Source of the DNA: Sedimentisphaerales bacterium
Lineage (GTDB): Bacteria; Planctomycetota; Phycisphaerae; Sedimentisphaerales; SG8-4
Assembly (NCBI GenBank): GCA_016928975.1
Contig: JAFGJR010000117.1
Location: 1-43,130, forward strand
DNA: 43,130 bases
Direction: 5' to 3'
In this document: piece after piece, positions 42,958 to 43,130 of the stretch
Layout of the letters: each line of letters opens with the position of its first letter
Position numbering within the stretch: the first letter of the stretch is position 1
Position numbers and translations under genes: made by a program
Notes under the pieces: generated by a model
What the model saw: only the letters and a program-made list of their open reading frames with translations
What the model was told of the DNA's origin: nothing
The model's database searches: none

Positions 42958-43033
42958 AGCTTGTGACTCTCTGACAACAGGCTCAGGATGGGCGAGAGCC
43001 TGCCGCCATATTGACGCTCAATGTCCTCTGCCC

Positions 43034-43130
43034 TTACGGCGTGGGCTTGAGGACGTGGATGTCGTCGATGAAGATGCGGCCGGCGCCGTCGGGCTTGGGA
43101 CTCTTGCCGTTGCCGATGCCGATGGTCATC
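43034..43130 (-). CDS. C-terminal end of a surface protein like the LamG-PA14 protein
   Basis: Only the last 31 residues are in the window, ending at TAA (43034-43036). The end, MTIGIGNGKSPKPDGAGRIF then IDDIHVLKPTP, closely follows the C-terminus of the LamG-PA14 protein (YIGVGDRDAPKPDGSGRIYI, DDIRVTKP). It is therefore another member of the same exported family; the rest lies beyond the right edge. Confidence 0.8.
   Translation of the reverse strand, partial: MTIGIGNGKSPKPDGAGRIFIDDIHVLKPTP

Overview
The window is GC-rich (about 60% in lines counted by hand) chromosomal DNA. It most likely comes from a member of the Planctomycetota, class Phycisphaerae (Sedimentisphaerales-like); this is an inference. 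The supporting features are a LamG/PA14 surface protein with repeated 'TYYWRVDEV' modules, a second partial protein with the same C-terminal module at the right edge, a pseudopilin with the H-x9-DG motif, a two-domain secreted thioredoxin with the 'FGCSIKW' linker, and a very large secreted FN3/beta-helix protein. No tRNA, rRNA, CRISPR array or insertion sequence was seen.

Layout. Positions 1-11.3 kb are all on the minus strand: the 5' part of glycogen phosphorylase (glgP, cut by the left edge), a two-domain thioredoxin, an unknown exported protein, a low-GC DUF2971 gene, mfd, transketolase and a KDG-kinase-like PfkB sugar kinase. From 11.7 to 18.3 kb two large exported proteins converge: LamG-PA14 (+) and FN3-beta-helix (-). 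The second diverges from a NifA-like sigma-54 activator (18.55-20.08 kb, +) across a perfect 10-bp inverted repeat that reads as a symmetric two-way promoter. From 20.1 to 21.8 kb lie a GT9 glycosyltransferase and a Nudix hydrolase, divergent. From 21.8 to 27.2 kb is a tight three-gene minus-strand operon: a GT-C-like membrane protein, a DPM1-like GT2 and a cyclotransferase-like/amidoligase-like fusion. From 27.4 to 34.0 kb is a complete RND efflux operon (tetR, adaptor, pump, outer-membrane channel) with a good promoter and operator-like palindromes. From 34.2 to 36.6 kb lie a DUF4056 lipoprotein (+) and an aspartate aminotransferase (-). From 36.8 to 39.75 kb is the most unusual gene: a ParA ATPase joined through an Arg/Pro-rich linker and one membrane helix to four cadherin/Ig-like repeats and a beta-rich C-terminal domain. 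Upstream of it is a short 54-residue gene with its own promoter, then a pseudopilin, a class C beta-lactamase-like serine hydrolase, a terminator, and the tail of another surface protein.

How the genes work together. glgP, tkt and kdgK are carbohydrate metabolism. The three-gene 21.8-27.2 kb operon looks like a lipid-linked sugar donor (GT2) feeding a membrane glycosyltransferase (GT-C), with a partner enzyme predicted to make or break gamma-glutamyl or amide bonds. The RND operon is self-regulated multidrug export. The ParA-TM-cadherin protein is the best candidate for undescribed biology: a cytoplasmic positioning ATPase covalently tied to an exported adhesive stalk.
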